This document shows, piece after piece, positions 40,919 to 49,540 of a DNA stretch of 64,000 nucleotides. Source of the stretch: Azospirillum brasilense. GTDB lineage: Bacteria > Pseudomonadota > Alphaproteobacteria > Azospirillales > Azospirillaceae. The position numbers were made by a program, and so were the translations under genes. The stretch spans positions 1 to 64,000 of the forward strand of contig NZ_QOKV01000014.1 in NCBI RefSeq assembly GCF_008365405.1. The letters run 5' to 3'. Under the pieces are notes generated by a model. The model was not told the DNA's origin. It searched no databases and saw nothing but the letters and a program-made list of their open reading frames with translations. Numbering within the stretch: the first letter of the stretch is position 1; every line of letters begins with the position of its first letter.

Positions 40919-41674
40919 TCACTCCGTTTCTTCGTTGATGATCGTAAACTTGCCCCGGCCCTGCATCACCTCGGCAAAGGCGCCGGGGGTGTGGATCGAG
41001 AACACGAGTATGGGGATGTGGCTCTCACGCGCCAAGGAGATCGCGGAAGCGTCCATCACCTGCAGGTCGTTCGCCAGAACTTCAAGATAGTTCAGGCGCT
41101 CGTAACGCTGTGCGTCCTTCACCTTCTTCGGGTCGGCGGTGTAGACGCCGTCCACCTGCGTGCCCTTCAGCAGAGCGTCGCAGCCCATCTCCGACGCGCG
41201 CAGAGCGGCCGCGGTGTCGGTGGTGAAGAAGGGGTTGCCGGTGCCGGCGGCGAAGATCACCACGCGGCCTTTCTCCATGTGCCGGATGGCGCGGCGCCGG
41301 ATGTAGGGCTCGCACACCGACGACATGGGAATGGCCGACTGCACGCGGGTCGCCACACCCATCCGCTCCAGAGCGCTCTGCATCGACAGGGCGTTCATCA
41401 CGGTGGCGAGCATCCCGATGTAGTCGGCCGAGGCGCGCTCCATGCCGCTCGCCGCACCCTTCACGCCGCGGAAGATGTTGCCCCCGCCGATGACCAGGCT
41501 GACCTGGACGCCCAGCTGGATCACCGCCTTCACCTCGTTGGCGACGCGGTTGACCACTTCCGGGTCGAGGCCGTAGTCGCGCTGACCCATCAACGCCTCG
41601 CCCGACACCTTCAGCAGGACTCGTTTGAAGCGGATGCCGTCAGCCGGCTCGGTGGTCCCGGTGGTCTGGGCCAT
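40919..41674 (-). CDS. pyrH: UMP kinase
   Basis: A 251-residue amino-acid-kinase-fold enzyme phosphorylating UMP. RVLLKVSGEALMG, VSLVIGGGNIFRG, RVVIFAAGTGNPFFTTDTAA and GTQVDGVYTADPKK are all present. I start at the second ATG (41674) because GGGAG lies ten bases upstream; the first ATG at 41683 is only one base from that site. It follows tsf by 54 nt. Confidence 0.96.
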   Translation of the reverse strand: MAQTTGTTEPADGIRFKRVLLKVSGEALMGQRDYGLDPEVVNRVANEVKAVIQLGVQVSLVIGGGNIFRGVKGAASGMERASADYIGMLATVMNALSMQSALERMGVATRVQSAIPMSSVCEPYIRRRAIRHMEKGRVVIFAAGTGNPFFTTDTAAALRASEMGCDALLKGTQVDGVYTADPKKVKDAQRYERLNYLEVLANDLQVMDASAISLARESHIPILVFSIHTPGAFAEVMQGRGKFTIINEETE

Positions 41675-41728
41675 GGGGGGCATTCTCCCGGTTGGTGTGA
41701 AGAGCGCGTGCGGCGGAACGCCGGGTCC

Positions 41729-42658
41729 TTACTTCTGGCCGGCGGCGGCGGCGACTTCGGCGGCGAAATCGCTCTCCGCCTTCTCGATGCCCTCGCCCAG
41801 CGCGAAGCGGACGAAGCCCGTCACCTTGACCGGGGCGCCGACGTCCTTGGCGGCGTTCTCCACGACCTTGCGGACCTTGGTCTCGCCGTCGATCACGTAG
41901 GTCTGCTCCAGCAGCACCACTTCCTCGTAGTACTTGCGGATGCGGCCTTCGAGCATCTTCTCGACGATGTTCTCCGGCTTGCCCGAGGCGCGGGCCTGCT
42001 CGGCGAGCACGTTGCGCTCACGCTCCAGGGCGGAGGTGTCAACGTCGGCGATGTCCAGGGCGTCCGGACGGGCGGCGGCGATGTGCATCGCGACCTGCTT
42101 GCCCAGCTCGTTCAGCTTGGCGACGTCGCCGGTCGACTCCAGGGCGACCAGAACGCCGATCTTGCCGAGGCCCGGCGCGATGGCCGAGTGGACGTAGGAC
42201 ACGACGACGCCCGCCGGAACCGACAGCTTGGCCGAGCGGCGGATGTTCATGTTCTCGCCGATGGTGGCGATCAGGTTGGTCAGCTCTTCCTGGACCGTGC
42301 GGCCGGCGTCCGGATAGGCGGTGCCCTTCAGACCCTCGACGTCGCCCGAACCGGACAGGACCAGCTCGGCGGCCTTCAGGGAGAAGGCCTGGAACTTGTC
42401 GTTGCGCGCGACGAAGTCGGTTTCGGCGTTCACCTCGACGACGGCGCCCGCGGTGCCGGCGGTGGCGACGGCGACCAGACCCTCGGCGGCGACGCGGCCG
42501 GACTTCTTGGCGGCGGCGGCGAGGCCCTTCTTGCGCAGCCAATCGACGGCGCCCTCGAGGTCGCCCTGGGTCTCGGCCAGCGCCTTCTTGCAGTCCATCA
42601 TGCCCGCGCCGGTCTTCTCGCGCAGTTCCTTGACGAGCGCGGCGGTAATCTCGGCCAT
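41729..42658 (-). CDS. tsf: Translation elongation factor Ts
   Basis: A 309-residue guanine-nucleotide exchange factor for EF-Tu. ALVKELREKTGAGMMDCKKA and the TDFVARNDKFQ segment are diagnostic, followed by two alpha/beta core domains. The ATG at 42658 follows GGAAGGAAGAGG. It is separated from rpsB by a strong intrinsic terminator at 42719-42759, so its level is probably set by read-through or by its own promoter. Confidence 0.97.
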   Translation of the reverse strand: MAEITAALVKELREKTGAGMMDCKKALAETQGDLEGAVDWLRKKGLAAAAKKSGRVAAEGLVAVATAGTAGAVVEVNAETDFVARNDKFQAFSLKAAELVLSGSGDVEGLKGTAYPDAGRTVQEELTNLIATIGENMNIRRSAKLSVPAGVVVSYVHSAIAPGLGKIGVLVALESTGDVAKLNELGKQVAMHIAAARPDALDIADVDTSALERERNVLAEQARASGKPENIVEKMLEGRIRKYYEEVVLLEQTYVIDGETKVRKVVENAAKDVGAPVKVTGFVRFALGEGIEKAESDFAAEVAAAAGQK

Positions 42659-42718
42659 GGTTTCGCCCTCTTCCTTCCGAACAGATCCAAGCGGATCGGG
42701 TTGATCCAAACAACTCAT

Positions 42719-42759
42719 AAAAAAGGCAGCCGGGCCATAGGTCATAAGGCCCGGCTGCC
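42719..42759 (-). terminator. Intrinsic terminator or attenuator between rpsB and tsf
   Basis: A perfect 12-bp stem (GGCAGCCGGGCC, 42725-42736, and GGCCCGGCTGCC, 42748-42759; loop of 11) is followed on the minus strand by six T residues (42724-42719). It starts 14 nt after the rpsB stop. This is the strongest intrinsic terminator in the window. In E. coli the rpsB-tsf boundary also holds a partial terminator that lowers tsf expression. Confidence 0.92.
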
Positions 42760-42773
42760 CCGTATCACCGGGA

Positions 42774-43568
42774 TCAGGCCTGGGCTTGCTCAGCCGGCGC
42801 GGCCTCTTCCGCTTCGGCTTCCGGCAGCTGCTCGGCCGGAGCCTCCTCGCTGGAGCCGACGTCGATGCCGGCGGCGCTCATCTCGGCCTGCAGACCGTCG
42901 AGCACGGCGCCATTCACCAGCTCGCAGTACAGGTCGATGGCGCGCAGGGCGTCGTCGTTACCCGGGATCGGGAAGGCCACGCCGTCCGGATCGGAGTTGC
43001 TGTCGATCACCGCGATGACCGGAATGCCGAGCTTGTTGGCTTCCTTGACGGCGATCGACTCCTTGTTGGTGTCGATGATGAAGAGGACGTCCGGCAGGCC
43101 GCCCATCTCCTTGATGCCGCCCAGCGCGCGCTCCAGCTTGTCGCGCTCGCGGGTCAGTTCGAGGATTTCGCGCTTGGTCAGGCCCGAGGTGTCGCCGCCC
43201 AGACGCTCTTCCATCTCGCGCAGGCGCTTGATCGACTGGGAGATGGTCTTCCAGTTGGTCAGCATGCCGCCGAGCCAGCGGTGGTTGACGTAGTACTGGC
43301 CGCACTTCGACGCGGCCTCGGCCACCTTCTCCTGGGCCTGGCGCTTGGTGCCGACGAACAGGACGCGGCCGCCGCCGGCGACGACGTCACGGACGGCCTG
43401 AAGAGCACGGTGCAGAGCCGGGACGGTCTGCTCCAGGTCGATGATGTGCACGCCGTTGCGCACGCCGAAGATGTACGGACCCATCTTCGGGTTCCAGCGA
43501 CGGGTGTGGTGACCGAAGTGGACGCCGGCTTCGAGCAGCTGGCGCATGGTGAAAGACGGAATAGCCAT
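42774..43568 (-). CDS. rpsB: 30S ribosomal protein S2
   Basis: A 264-residue ribosomal protein. SFTMRQLLEAGVHFGHHTRR at the N-terminus, RWLGGMLTNWKTISQSIKRL in the middle and FPIPGNDDALRAIDLYCEL are S2 signatures. The C-terminal 25 residues are an acidic Ala/Glu-rich tail, common in Alphaproteobacteria. The ATG at 43568 gives the canonical start; the frame extends upstream over the leader. A promoter at 43691-43719 and a ribosome-binding-site hairpin at 43571-43586 precede it. Confidence 0.97.
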   Translation of the reverse strand: MAIPSFTMRQLLEAGVHFGHHTRRWNPKMGPYIFGVRNGVHIIDLEQTVPALHRALQAVRDVVAGGGRVLFVGTKRQAQEKVAEAASKCGQYYVNHRWLGGMLTNWKTISQSIKRLREMEERLGGDTSGLTKREILELTRERDKLERALGGIKEMGGLPDVLFIIDTNKESIAVKEANKLGIPVIAVIDSNSDPDGVAFPIPGNDDALRAIDLYCELVNGAVLDGLQAEMSAAGIDVGSSEEAPAEQLPEAEAEEAAPAEQAQA

Positions 43569-43570
43569 TT

Positions 43571-43586
43571 GGAAAAGTCCTTTTCC
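43571..43586 (-). promoter_or_regulatory. Hairpin presenting the rpsB ribosome-binding site
   Basis: On the minus strand GGAAAA-GGAC-TTTTCC forms a six-bp stem whose loop and flank contain the AAGGA ribosome-binding site, ending two bases before the rpsB ATG. It could control S2 synthesis by exposing or hiding the site. The predicted leader is about 115 nt. Confidence 0.5.
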
Positions 43587-43690
43587 GGTTGCTCCGCCGC
43601 GGGCACTGTCCGTTTGACAGGACACCGGATCGGGCCATCGGGGTAAAGCCGAGGGACCGCCAGCCCGCGTGAGGTTTTGACGACGGCGCT

Positions 43691-43719
43691 TACATAGCCC
43701 GCCGGAACCGCTTTGGCAA
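43691..43719 (-). promoter_or_regulatory. Predicted promoter of rpsB
   Basis: On the minus strand TTGCCA (43719-43714), a 17-bp spacer and TATGTA (43696-43691) match the housekeeping promoter consensus. Transcription would start near 43684. Confidence 0.6.
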
Positions 43720-43767
43720 CACCGGTTTGGCAATTCGGTCGGGAGCGCGATCCTGTTTTTTCAGCGG

Positions 43768-44043
43768 CTAACCGCGATCTTGATCGCTGTGCCAAAGCCG
43801 CAGGATCGAAACGGTTTCGTCCTCGCCGATGTCGTAGACGATGACATAGGGACGGACGACAACCAGTTCTCGCGTACCCTCGACCAAGCCCCGGCGACCG
43901 CGTCGCGGAAAAACCTGCAGGCTATCTCCCGCCAGAACCAACTCCTGGGCCAAGCGCCGCGCGGCGATCGGATTTTCCTGCGAGATGTATTGCAAAATGC
44001 GGACGAGATCAGCACGCGCTGCCGCTCGCCAGACGACCGTCAC
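43768..44043 (-). CDS. RelE/ParE family type II toxin
   Basis: A 91-residue protein of the RelE/ParE toxin fold: VVWRAAARADLVRILQYISQ at the N-terminus, NPIAARRLAQELV in the second helix and RPYVIVYDIGEDETVSILRL in the beta-sheet. Members either cleave ribosome-bound mRNA or inhibit gyrase; the sequence alone does not decide which. It starts with GTG at 44043, overlapping the antitoxin stop by GTGA. It lies between dnaE and rpsB and ends just before the rpsB promoter. Confidence 0.88.
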   Translation of the reverse strand: MTVVWRAAARADLVRILQYISQENPIAARRLAQELVLAGDSLQVFPRRGRRGLVEGTRELVVVRPYVIVYDIGEDETVSILRLWHSDQDRG

Positions 44044-44219
44044 AGGTCGCGAGTTTCCGGTGGCTCCGCACCGAACTCACCCTCGGCCACCCGCAACAGC
44101 CATTCCCGCATCCGCTCGTGCGGCACACCGCGCCGGTCTGCGCGCGCCTTTGCCACCGCAGCCTTCAGGGCGTCGGATTCCGCGGCTTCATCGTCGATCT
44201 GGCGGGCGAGGTTCGGCAT
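44040..44219 (-). CDS. Putative antitoxin of the RelE/ParE pair
   Basis: A 59-residue protein starting MPNLARQIDDEAAESDALKA and ending in an acidic tail (GEFGAEPPETRDL). The central DRRGVPHERMREWLLRVAEG resembles short antitoxins that accompany ParE-like toxins, where this region wraps the toxin. No clear ribbon-helix-helix DNA-binding domain is visible. It overlaps the toxin gene by GTGA. Its ATG is 48 nt after the dnaE stop, and its ribosome-binding site is weak, so it may be read from the dnaE transcript. Confidence 0.75.
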   Translation of the reverse strand: MPNLARQIDDEAAESDALKAAVAKARADRRGVPHERMREWLLRVAEGEFGAEPPETRDL

Positions 44220-44267
44220 GGCTTGAATATGACATCCCGGCGCGGCCTTTTCCAGCTGTGTACCCGA

Positions 44268-47200
44268 TTACAGTTCCACCACCTCCACCACGCCCGGCAC
44301 CGCCTTCAGCGCGGCGCGGCTCTGGTTGGTGATGTTGAAGGAACCGGGAAGCTGGATCTCCACCTCCTTCAACGGGTCGATCTCCACCAGCAGGTGGATC
44401 TTTCCCTTGCCGCGGGCCAGCCGCTCCAGCATGCCGCGGATGCTCTCCACCGGACCGCCGTCGCGCACCACCACCTTCAAACCGTCGGAGACCTGGGCGA
44501 CGGCGTCCTCCAGCGGCTTCACCTCCTGGCAGGTCAGGCGGATGTCCTCGCCGTTCATCTGGACGTCCACGGTCATCAAAACCGGGCGCCCGGCCTCCAG
44601 CAGGTCGCGGTTGGTCGCCAGCACCTCGGAGAAGACCGTCACCTCGTAGCCGCCGCTGCCGTCGGACAGTTCCACGAAGGCGAAGCGGTTGCCGGACTTC
44701 GCGGTCTTCTCCTTGCGGCTGACCACGATGCCGGCGACGCTGCGCCGGGTCGAGCCGCCGCCGGTCACCGCCGTGGCGAGGTCCGCCGAGCGCACCACCC
44801 TCATGCGGGCCAGCGGACCGGCGAAGGCGTCCAGCGGGTGGGCGGACAGGTAGAAGCCGATGGCGCCGAACTCGTGCTTCAGCTTCTCCAGCGGCTCCCA
44901 TTCCTTGACCTTGGGCAGGTCCGGCTCCTTCAGCCCGCCCCCGGCGCCGCCGAACAGGTTGCCGATGCCGCTGTCGCGCTCCGCCGCCTCGGCCTGGGCG
45001 TAGCGGATCAGCGTCTCCAGCGCCGCGTGGACCTGGGCGCGGTTCGGGTTGATGCCGTCGAAGGCGCCGGCGCAGGTCAAGTTCTCCAGCTGGCGCTTGT
45101 TGATGGTCTTCAGGTCGAGGCGGCGGGCGAAATCGAACAGGCTTTTATAAGGGCCGTTCTTCCGCCGCTCCTCCACCACTGCCTTCATGGCGGGCAGGCC
45201 GACGCCCTTCACCGCGGCCAGCGCGTAGCGCACCGCCTTGCCGCCGTCGGGCAGCGCCTCCACCCCGAAGATGCTGTCGGACTTGTTGATGTCCGGCGTC
45301 AGCAGCTTGATCTTAAGCCGCACCAGCTCCTGCCGGAAGACGTTCAGCTTGTCGGTGTTGCCGAGGTCGAGCGTCATCGACGCCGCCATGAACTCCACCG
45401 GGTGGTTCGCCTTCAGATAGGCGGTGTGGTAGGCGACCAGGGCGTAGGCGGCGGCGTGGCTCTTGTTGAAGCCATAGCCGGCGAACTTGGCCACCTGATC
45501 GAAGATCATGCTGGCCTGATCCGGATCGACGCCCTTCCCCTTGGCGCCGACGACGAACTTGTCCCGCTCCTTGTCCATCTCCTCCTTGATCTTCTTGCCC
45601 ATGGCGCGGCGCAGAAGATCGGCGCCGCCCAGCGAATAGCCGGACAGCACCTGGGCGATCTGCATGACCTGCTCCTGGTAGATCATGATCCCGAAGGTCT
45701 CCTTCAGGATCGGCTCCAGGGCGTCGTTCATGTAATCGGCGGGCTCCTCGCCGTTCTTCACCTTGATGTATTTGGGGATGTTGTCCATCGGGCCGGGGCG
45801 GTAGAGCGACACCAGCGCGATGATGTCCTCCAGCCGGTTCGGCTTCAGCCGGCGCAGCACGTCGCGCATGCCCGAGCTTTCCAACTGGAACACGCCGGTC
45901 GATTCGGCGCGGCCCAGAAGCTCGTAGCTCTTCACGTCGTCCAGCGTGACGGTGGTCAGGTCCGGCTTTTCCGGGATCAGGTCCACCGCCGTCTTCAGCA
46001 CGGTCAGTGTCTTCAGGCCGAGGAAGTCGAACTTCACCAGCCCGGCCTGCTCGACGAACTTCATGTTGAACTGGGTGACCGGCATGTCCGAGCGCGGATC
46101 GCGGTACAGCGGCACCAGATCGTGCAGCGGCCGGTCGCCGATCACCACGCCCGCCGCGTGGGTCGAGGCGTGGCGGTACAGCCCCTCCAGCTTCAGCGCG
46201 ATGTTGACGAGGCGCGCCACCGTCTCGTCCCCGTCACGGGCCTGGCGCAGCATCTCCTCGCTGTCGAGCGCCTGCTGGAGCGTCACCGGGTTGGCCGGGT
46301 TGTTCGGGACCATCTTGCAGATCTTGTCCACCTGCCCGTAAGGCATCTGGAGCACGCGCCCGACGTCGCGCAGCACGGCGCGGGCCTGCAGCTTACCGAA
46401 GGTGATGATCTGGGCGACGCGGTCGTAGCCGTACTTGTCCTGGACGTAGCGGATCACCTCTTCGCGGCGGTCCTGGCAGAAGTCCACGTCGAAATCGGGC
46501 ATCGACACGCGTTCGGGATTCAGGAAGCGCTCGAACAGCAGGCCGAAGCGCAGCGGGTCCAGGTCGGTGATGGTCAGCGCCCAGGCGACGACCGAGCCCG
46601 CGCCCGACCCGCGGCCCGGCCCCACCGGGATGTCGTGCGACTTGGCCCATTTGATGAAGTCCGACACGATCAGGAAGTAGCCGGGGAACTTCATCGATAC
46701 GATGACGTCCAGCTCGAACTCCAGCCGCTCGAAATAGGTCTTGCGGGTTTCCGCGCGCTGCTCCGGCGTCATGTCCAGGCTGTAGACGACGCTGTTCAGC
46801 CGCATTTCCAGACCCTCGCGGGACTGGGCGCGCAGTTCCTCCCCCTCGTCGCGGCCGCCCTCGCAGGGGAAGGGCGGCAGGATCGGCTTGATCGGCTTCA
46901 GCAGGAAGGAGCAGCGCCGGGCGATGGCGACCGTGTTGTCCACCGCCTCCGGCAGGTCCTTGAACAGGTCCCGCATCTCCTCGGCCGACTTGAAGCGGTG
47001 GTCGGGGGTGAGGCGGCGGCGCTCGGTCTGGCTGATGTAGGCGCCCTCGGCGATGCAGAGCAGCGCGTCGTGCGCCTCGTACATGTCCTCGGTCGCGAAG
47101 TAACAGTCGTTGGTGGCGACCAGCGGCAGGTCATGGGCGTAGGCGAGGTCGATCAGCGCCGGCTCGATGGCATCCTCGATCACCTGGAAATGATCGCGAT

Positions 47201-47750
47201 GACGCTGGAGCTCGACGTAGAGCCGACCGGGAAACAGCCGCTTCAACCGCTCCAGCACGTCGAGCGCCAGATCCTTCTGCCCCTCCCCCAGCAGCCGCCC
47301 GACCGAGCCGGCGGGGCCGCCGGTCAGCGCGATCAGCCCGGCGGAGTGGCCCTCCAGCGCGTCCAGCGGGATTTGCGGCCCGGCCATCGGGTCGGATTCC
47401 AGGAAGGCCTTGGAGACCAGCTTCATCAGGTTCCGGTACCCCTCGTCGTTCTGGCAGAGCAGGACGAGCTGGTCGGGGATCGACGCCGTCTTGCCCGGCA
47501 GGCCCGGCTTGCCGTTGGCGGGGCCGACTCGGGTGATGCCCAGGACCGTGCCGATGATCGGCTGCACGCCCGAATCCGCGGCGGCCAGCGCGAACTCCAG
47601 CGCGCCGAACAGATTGCCGGTGTCGGTCACGGCGACCGCCGGCATGCCCTTCTTCTGGCAGAGCTTGACCAGCTCCTTCACCTTGATGGCGCCCTCGGAC
47701 AGGGAATAGGCGGAGTGGACGCGCAGGTGGATGAAGTCGGCGTGGGGCAT
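44268..47750 (-). CDS. dnaE: DNA polymerase III alpha subunit
   Basis: A 1160-residue replicative polymerase. The N-terminal PHP domain starts FIHLRVHSAYSLSEGAIKV; the catalytic palm carries PDFDVDFCQDRREEVIRYV with the metal-binding Asp residues; a helix-hairpin-helix segment (QLENLTCAGAFDGI region) and a C-terminal OB fold (RRSVAGIVVSRKEKTAKSG) follow. The PHP metal site looks partly changed, and proofreading needs a separate DnaQ. The ATG at 47750 gives the canonical N-terminus. Confidence 0.97.
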   Translation of the reverse strand: MPHADFIHLRVHSAYSLSEGAIKVKELVKLCQKKGMPAVAVTDTGNLFGALEFALAAADSGVQPIIGTVLGITRVGPANGKPGLPGKTASIPDQLVLLCQNDEGYRNLMKLVSKAFLESDPMAGPQIPLDALEGHSAGLIALTGGPAGSVGRLLGEGQKDLALDVLERLKRLFPGRLYVELQRHRDHFQVIEDAIEPALIDLAYAHDLPLVATNDCYFATEDMYEAHDALLCIAEGAYISQTERRRLTPDHRFKSAEEMRDLFKDLPEAVDNTVAIARRCSFLLKPIKPILPPFPCEGGRDEGEELRAQSREGLEMRLNSVVYSLDMTPEQRAETRKTYFERLEFELDVIVSMKFPGYFLIVSDFIKWAKSHDIPVGPGRGSGAGSVVAWALTITDLDPLRFGLLFERFLNPERVSMPDFDVDFCQDRREEVIRYVQDKYGYDRVAQIITFGKLQARAVLRDVGRVLQMPYGQVDKICKMVPNNPANPVTLQQALDSEEMLRQARDGDETVARLVNIALKLEGLYRHASTHAAGVVIGDRPLHDLVPLYRDPRSDMPVTQFNMKFVEQAGLVKFDFLGLKTLTVLKTAVDLIPEKPDLTTVTLDDVKSYELLGRAESTGVFQLESSGMRDVLRRLKPNRLEDIIALVSLYRPGPMDNIPKYIKVKNGEEPADYMNDALEPILKETFGIMIYQEQVMQIAQVLSGYSLGGADLLRRAMGKKIKEEMDKERDKFVVGAKGKGVDPDQASMIFDQVAKFAGYGFNKSHAAAYALVAYHTAYLKANHPVEFMAASMTLDLGNTDKLNVFRQELVRLKIKLLTPDINKSDSIFGVEALPDGGKAVRYALAAVKGVGLPAMKAVVEERRKNGPYKSLFDFARRLDLKTINKRQLENLTCAGAFDGINPNRAQVHAALETLIRYAQAEAAERDSGIGNLFGGAGGGLKEPDLPKVKEWEPLEKLKHEFGAIGFYLSAHPLDAFAGPLARMRVVRSADLATAVTGGGSTRRSVAGIVVSRKEKTAKSGNRFAFVELSDGSGGYEVTVFSEVLATNRDLLEAGRPVLMTVDVQMNGEDIRLTCQEVKPLEDAVAQVSDGLKVVVRDGGPVESIRGMLERLARGKGKIHLLVEIDPLKEVEIQLPGSFNITNQSRAALKAVPGVVEVVEL

Positions 47751-47940
47751 GGCGGAGATGGGCACCGGTTCCAGCGAAGGGGGGAAGTCTCCCCTAGTCG
47801 TCGCGCATCCCGCCCGCATCTGCAAGGGACCAAGCGCGGGCCCGGCCATGCGGCAATGCGCCGGCCCTATCGAAGGTAAGGGAAGATTTCCCGATCATGC
47901 GTGTTCGTGCTATCGAAAGAGGCAGAGCCACGATCCAAGA

Positions 47941-48543
47941 ATGACCCGTTCCATGCGCCGCATCCGCTCCAGCGCCGTCCTGGCGGTGCTGGCGGCCACA
48001 CTCCTCACGGCTTGCCAGACCACCGGTGCCCCCGCACCGTCCGCGGAGCAGACCCACCGGCCGCCGCCGCCCGAAACCGCCGCCTCCCCCCTGTCCGATG
48101 CGCCGGGGCGCGTCGTCGCGCAGAACAAGGGCTGGGTCGTGCGTGCCCACCCGGCGACCAAGACCGGCTCGGCCTACTGCTATGCCACGCGGACGGACGA
48201 CTCCTCCCCCCTCTCCTTCCGGGCGACGGCGAAGGGAGCCGCCATGCTGGTCAACGCCGACCAGCACGCCCAGGCCAACACGGACACGGAAAGCCGCCTG
48301 ACCGCCATCTTCCCCGACGGCGAGACCATGGCGCTGGAGGCCAGCCCCATGCCCGACGGCGGCGTGGTGGTTCCGGTCGAACTACCGAAATACGAGGATC
48401 TCTTCGAACCCTTCATGCGGTCGCGCGCGGTGACGCTGCAACGGGACGGCGGCGGGACGGACATCGGCGACGTCAACCTGGGCGGTTCCTCCTGGGCGCT
48501 GGCGGCGTTGGACGAGTGCCGCATCCTGCACACGGACAAGTAA
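47941..48543 (+). CDS. Putative lipoprotein of unknown function
   Basis: A 200-residue exported protein. A basic start and hydrophobic stretch end in the lipobox LLTAC (Cys at about residue 22), so the mature protein should be lipid-anchored. The mature part starts with a Pro/Ala-rich linker and continues as a beta-rich domain (WVVRAHPATKTGSAYCYATR, MLVNADQHAQANTDTESR, MALEASPMPDGGVVVPVEL). No family recognised; the pattern is reminiscent of invasion-associated locus B-like domains. It is divergent from dnaE. Confidence 0.8.
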   Translation: MTRSMRRIRSSAVLAVLAATLLTACQTTGAPAPSAEQTHRPPPPETAASPLSDAPGRVVAQNKGWVVRAHPATKTGSAYCYATRTDDSSPLSFRATAKGAAMLVNADQHAQANTDTESRLTAIFPDGETMALEASPMPDGGVVVPVELPKYEDLFEPFMRSRAVTLQRDGGGTDIGDVNLGGSSWALAALDECRILHTDK

Positions 48544-48624
48544 AGCGATGCGGACGCTCTCACCCGTGTTGCGTGCCATTGCGCCACGTTGACTGCCGGG
48601 TCTTGCGGGTCTAGCCTCGACCCC

Positions 48625-49512
48625 ATGCGCACCGCTCACATTGGCCTTGCCCTCGTCGTTGCGGCGATCTGGGGCCTCAACTTCGTCGCCATCAAGGTCG
48701 GTCTGGCGGATTTCCCGCCCATCCTGTTCTGCGCCCTGCGCTTCGCGCTGGCGGCGCTGCCGCTTCTTTTCCTGGGGGTTCGCGGCGGTCCGCCGGTGCC
48801 CTGGCGCTTCATCCTGGGCATCGGTATGGTGCTGGGGGTGGTGAAGTTCTCGCTGCTGTTCGTCGGGATGGACATCGGCATGCCGGCAGGGCTGTCGTCG
48901 CTGGTGCTGCAATCGCAGGCCTTCTTCACCGCCCTGTTCGCCGCGGCGGTTCTGGGCGAGCGGCCCGGACCGAAGCAGGTGTTGGGCATGGCGGTGGCCT
49001 TCTCCGGAATCGGCCTGATCGCGCTGGAGATGCCGGCGGGCGATTCGCTGCTCGGGCTGGGGCTGGTCATCGCCGCCGCTGCGACCTGGGGCGTGGCCAA
49101 CCTGCTGATGAAGCAGGCCAAGGCGCCGGACCTGTTCCGCATGATGCTGTGGATCAGCGTGGTGCCGCCGATCCCGCTGCTGCTGCTGTCGCTGGGGCTG
49201 GAGGGGCCGGACCGGGCATGGCAGGCCCTGACCCATCTGACTCCGCTGGGAGTCGGGGCGGTGGCCTACATCGCCTTCGGAGCGACGCTGTTCGGCTTCG
49301 CCGCCTGGGGCTTCCTGCTGCGCCATTACCCGGCGAGCCTGGTGGCGCCCTTCTCCCTGCTGGTGCCGGTCTTCGGCATGAGTTCCAGCGCGCTGTTCCT
49401 GGGGGAGAGCTTCACCCCGCTGAAGATGGCCGGCGCGCTTCTCGTCCTCGCCGGGCTGGCGGTGGCCGTGCTGAAGCTGCCCTCCGCACGGCCCGCCACC
49501 CATCGGCTCTGA
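48625..49512 (+). CDS. EamA/DMT superfamily transporter
   Basis: A 295-residue inner-membrane protein with ten helices in two homologous EamA halves. The first half starts IGLALVVAAIWGLNFVAIKV; the second starts LGLVIAAAATWGVANLLMKQ. Members of this branch export amino acids or related metabolites; the substrate is unknown. I chose the ATG at 48625, where the first helix starts; an upstream start at 48589 would add 12 unlikely residues. Confidence 0.9.
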   Translation: MRTAHIGLALVVAAIWGLNFVAIKVGLADFPPILFCALRFALAALPLLFLGVRGGPPVPWRFILGIGMVLGVVKFSLLFVGMDIGMPAGLSSLVLQSQAFFTALFAAAVLGERPGPKQVLGMAVAFSGIGLIALEMPAGDSLLGLGLVIAAAATWGVANLLMKQAKAPDLFRMMLWISVVPPIPLLLLSLGLEGPDRAWQALTHLTPLGVGAVAYIAFGATLFGFAAWGFLLRHYPASLVAPFSLLVPVFGMSSSALFLGESFTPLKMAGALLVLAGLAVAVLKLPSARPATHRL

Positions 49513-49540
49513 CCCGGCCCTACGACTCGGTCATGACCGG

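Noticed and set aside
44118..47879. 1253-codon open frame on the plus strand
   Set aside because: It is the antisense shadow of dnaE, with His/Gln/Leu/Val-rich translation and no recognisable domain.
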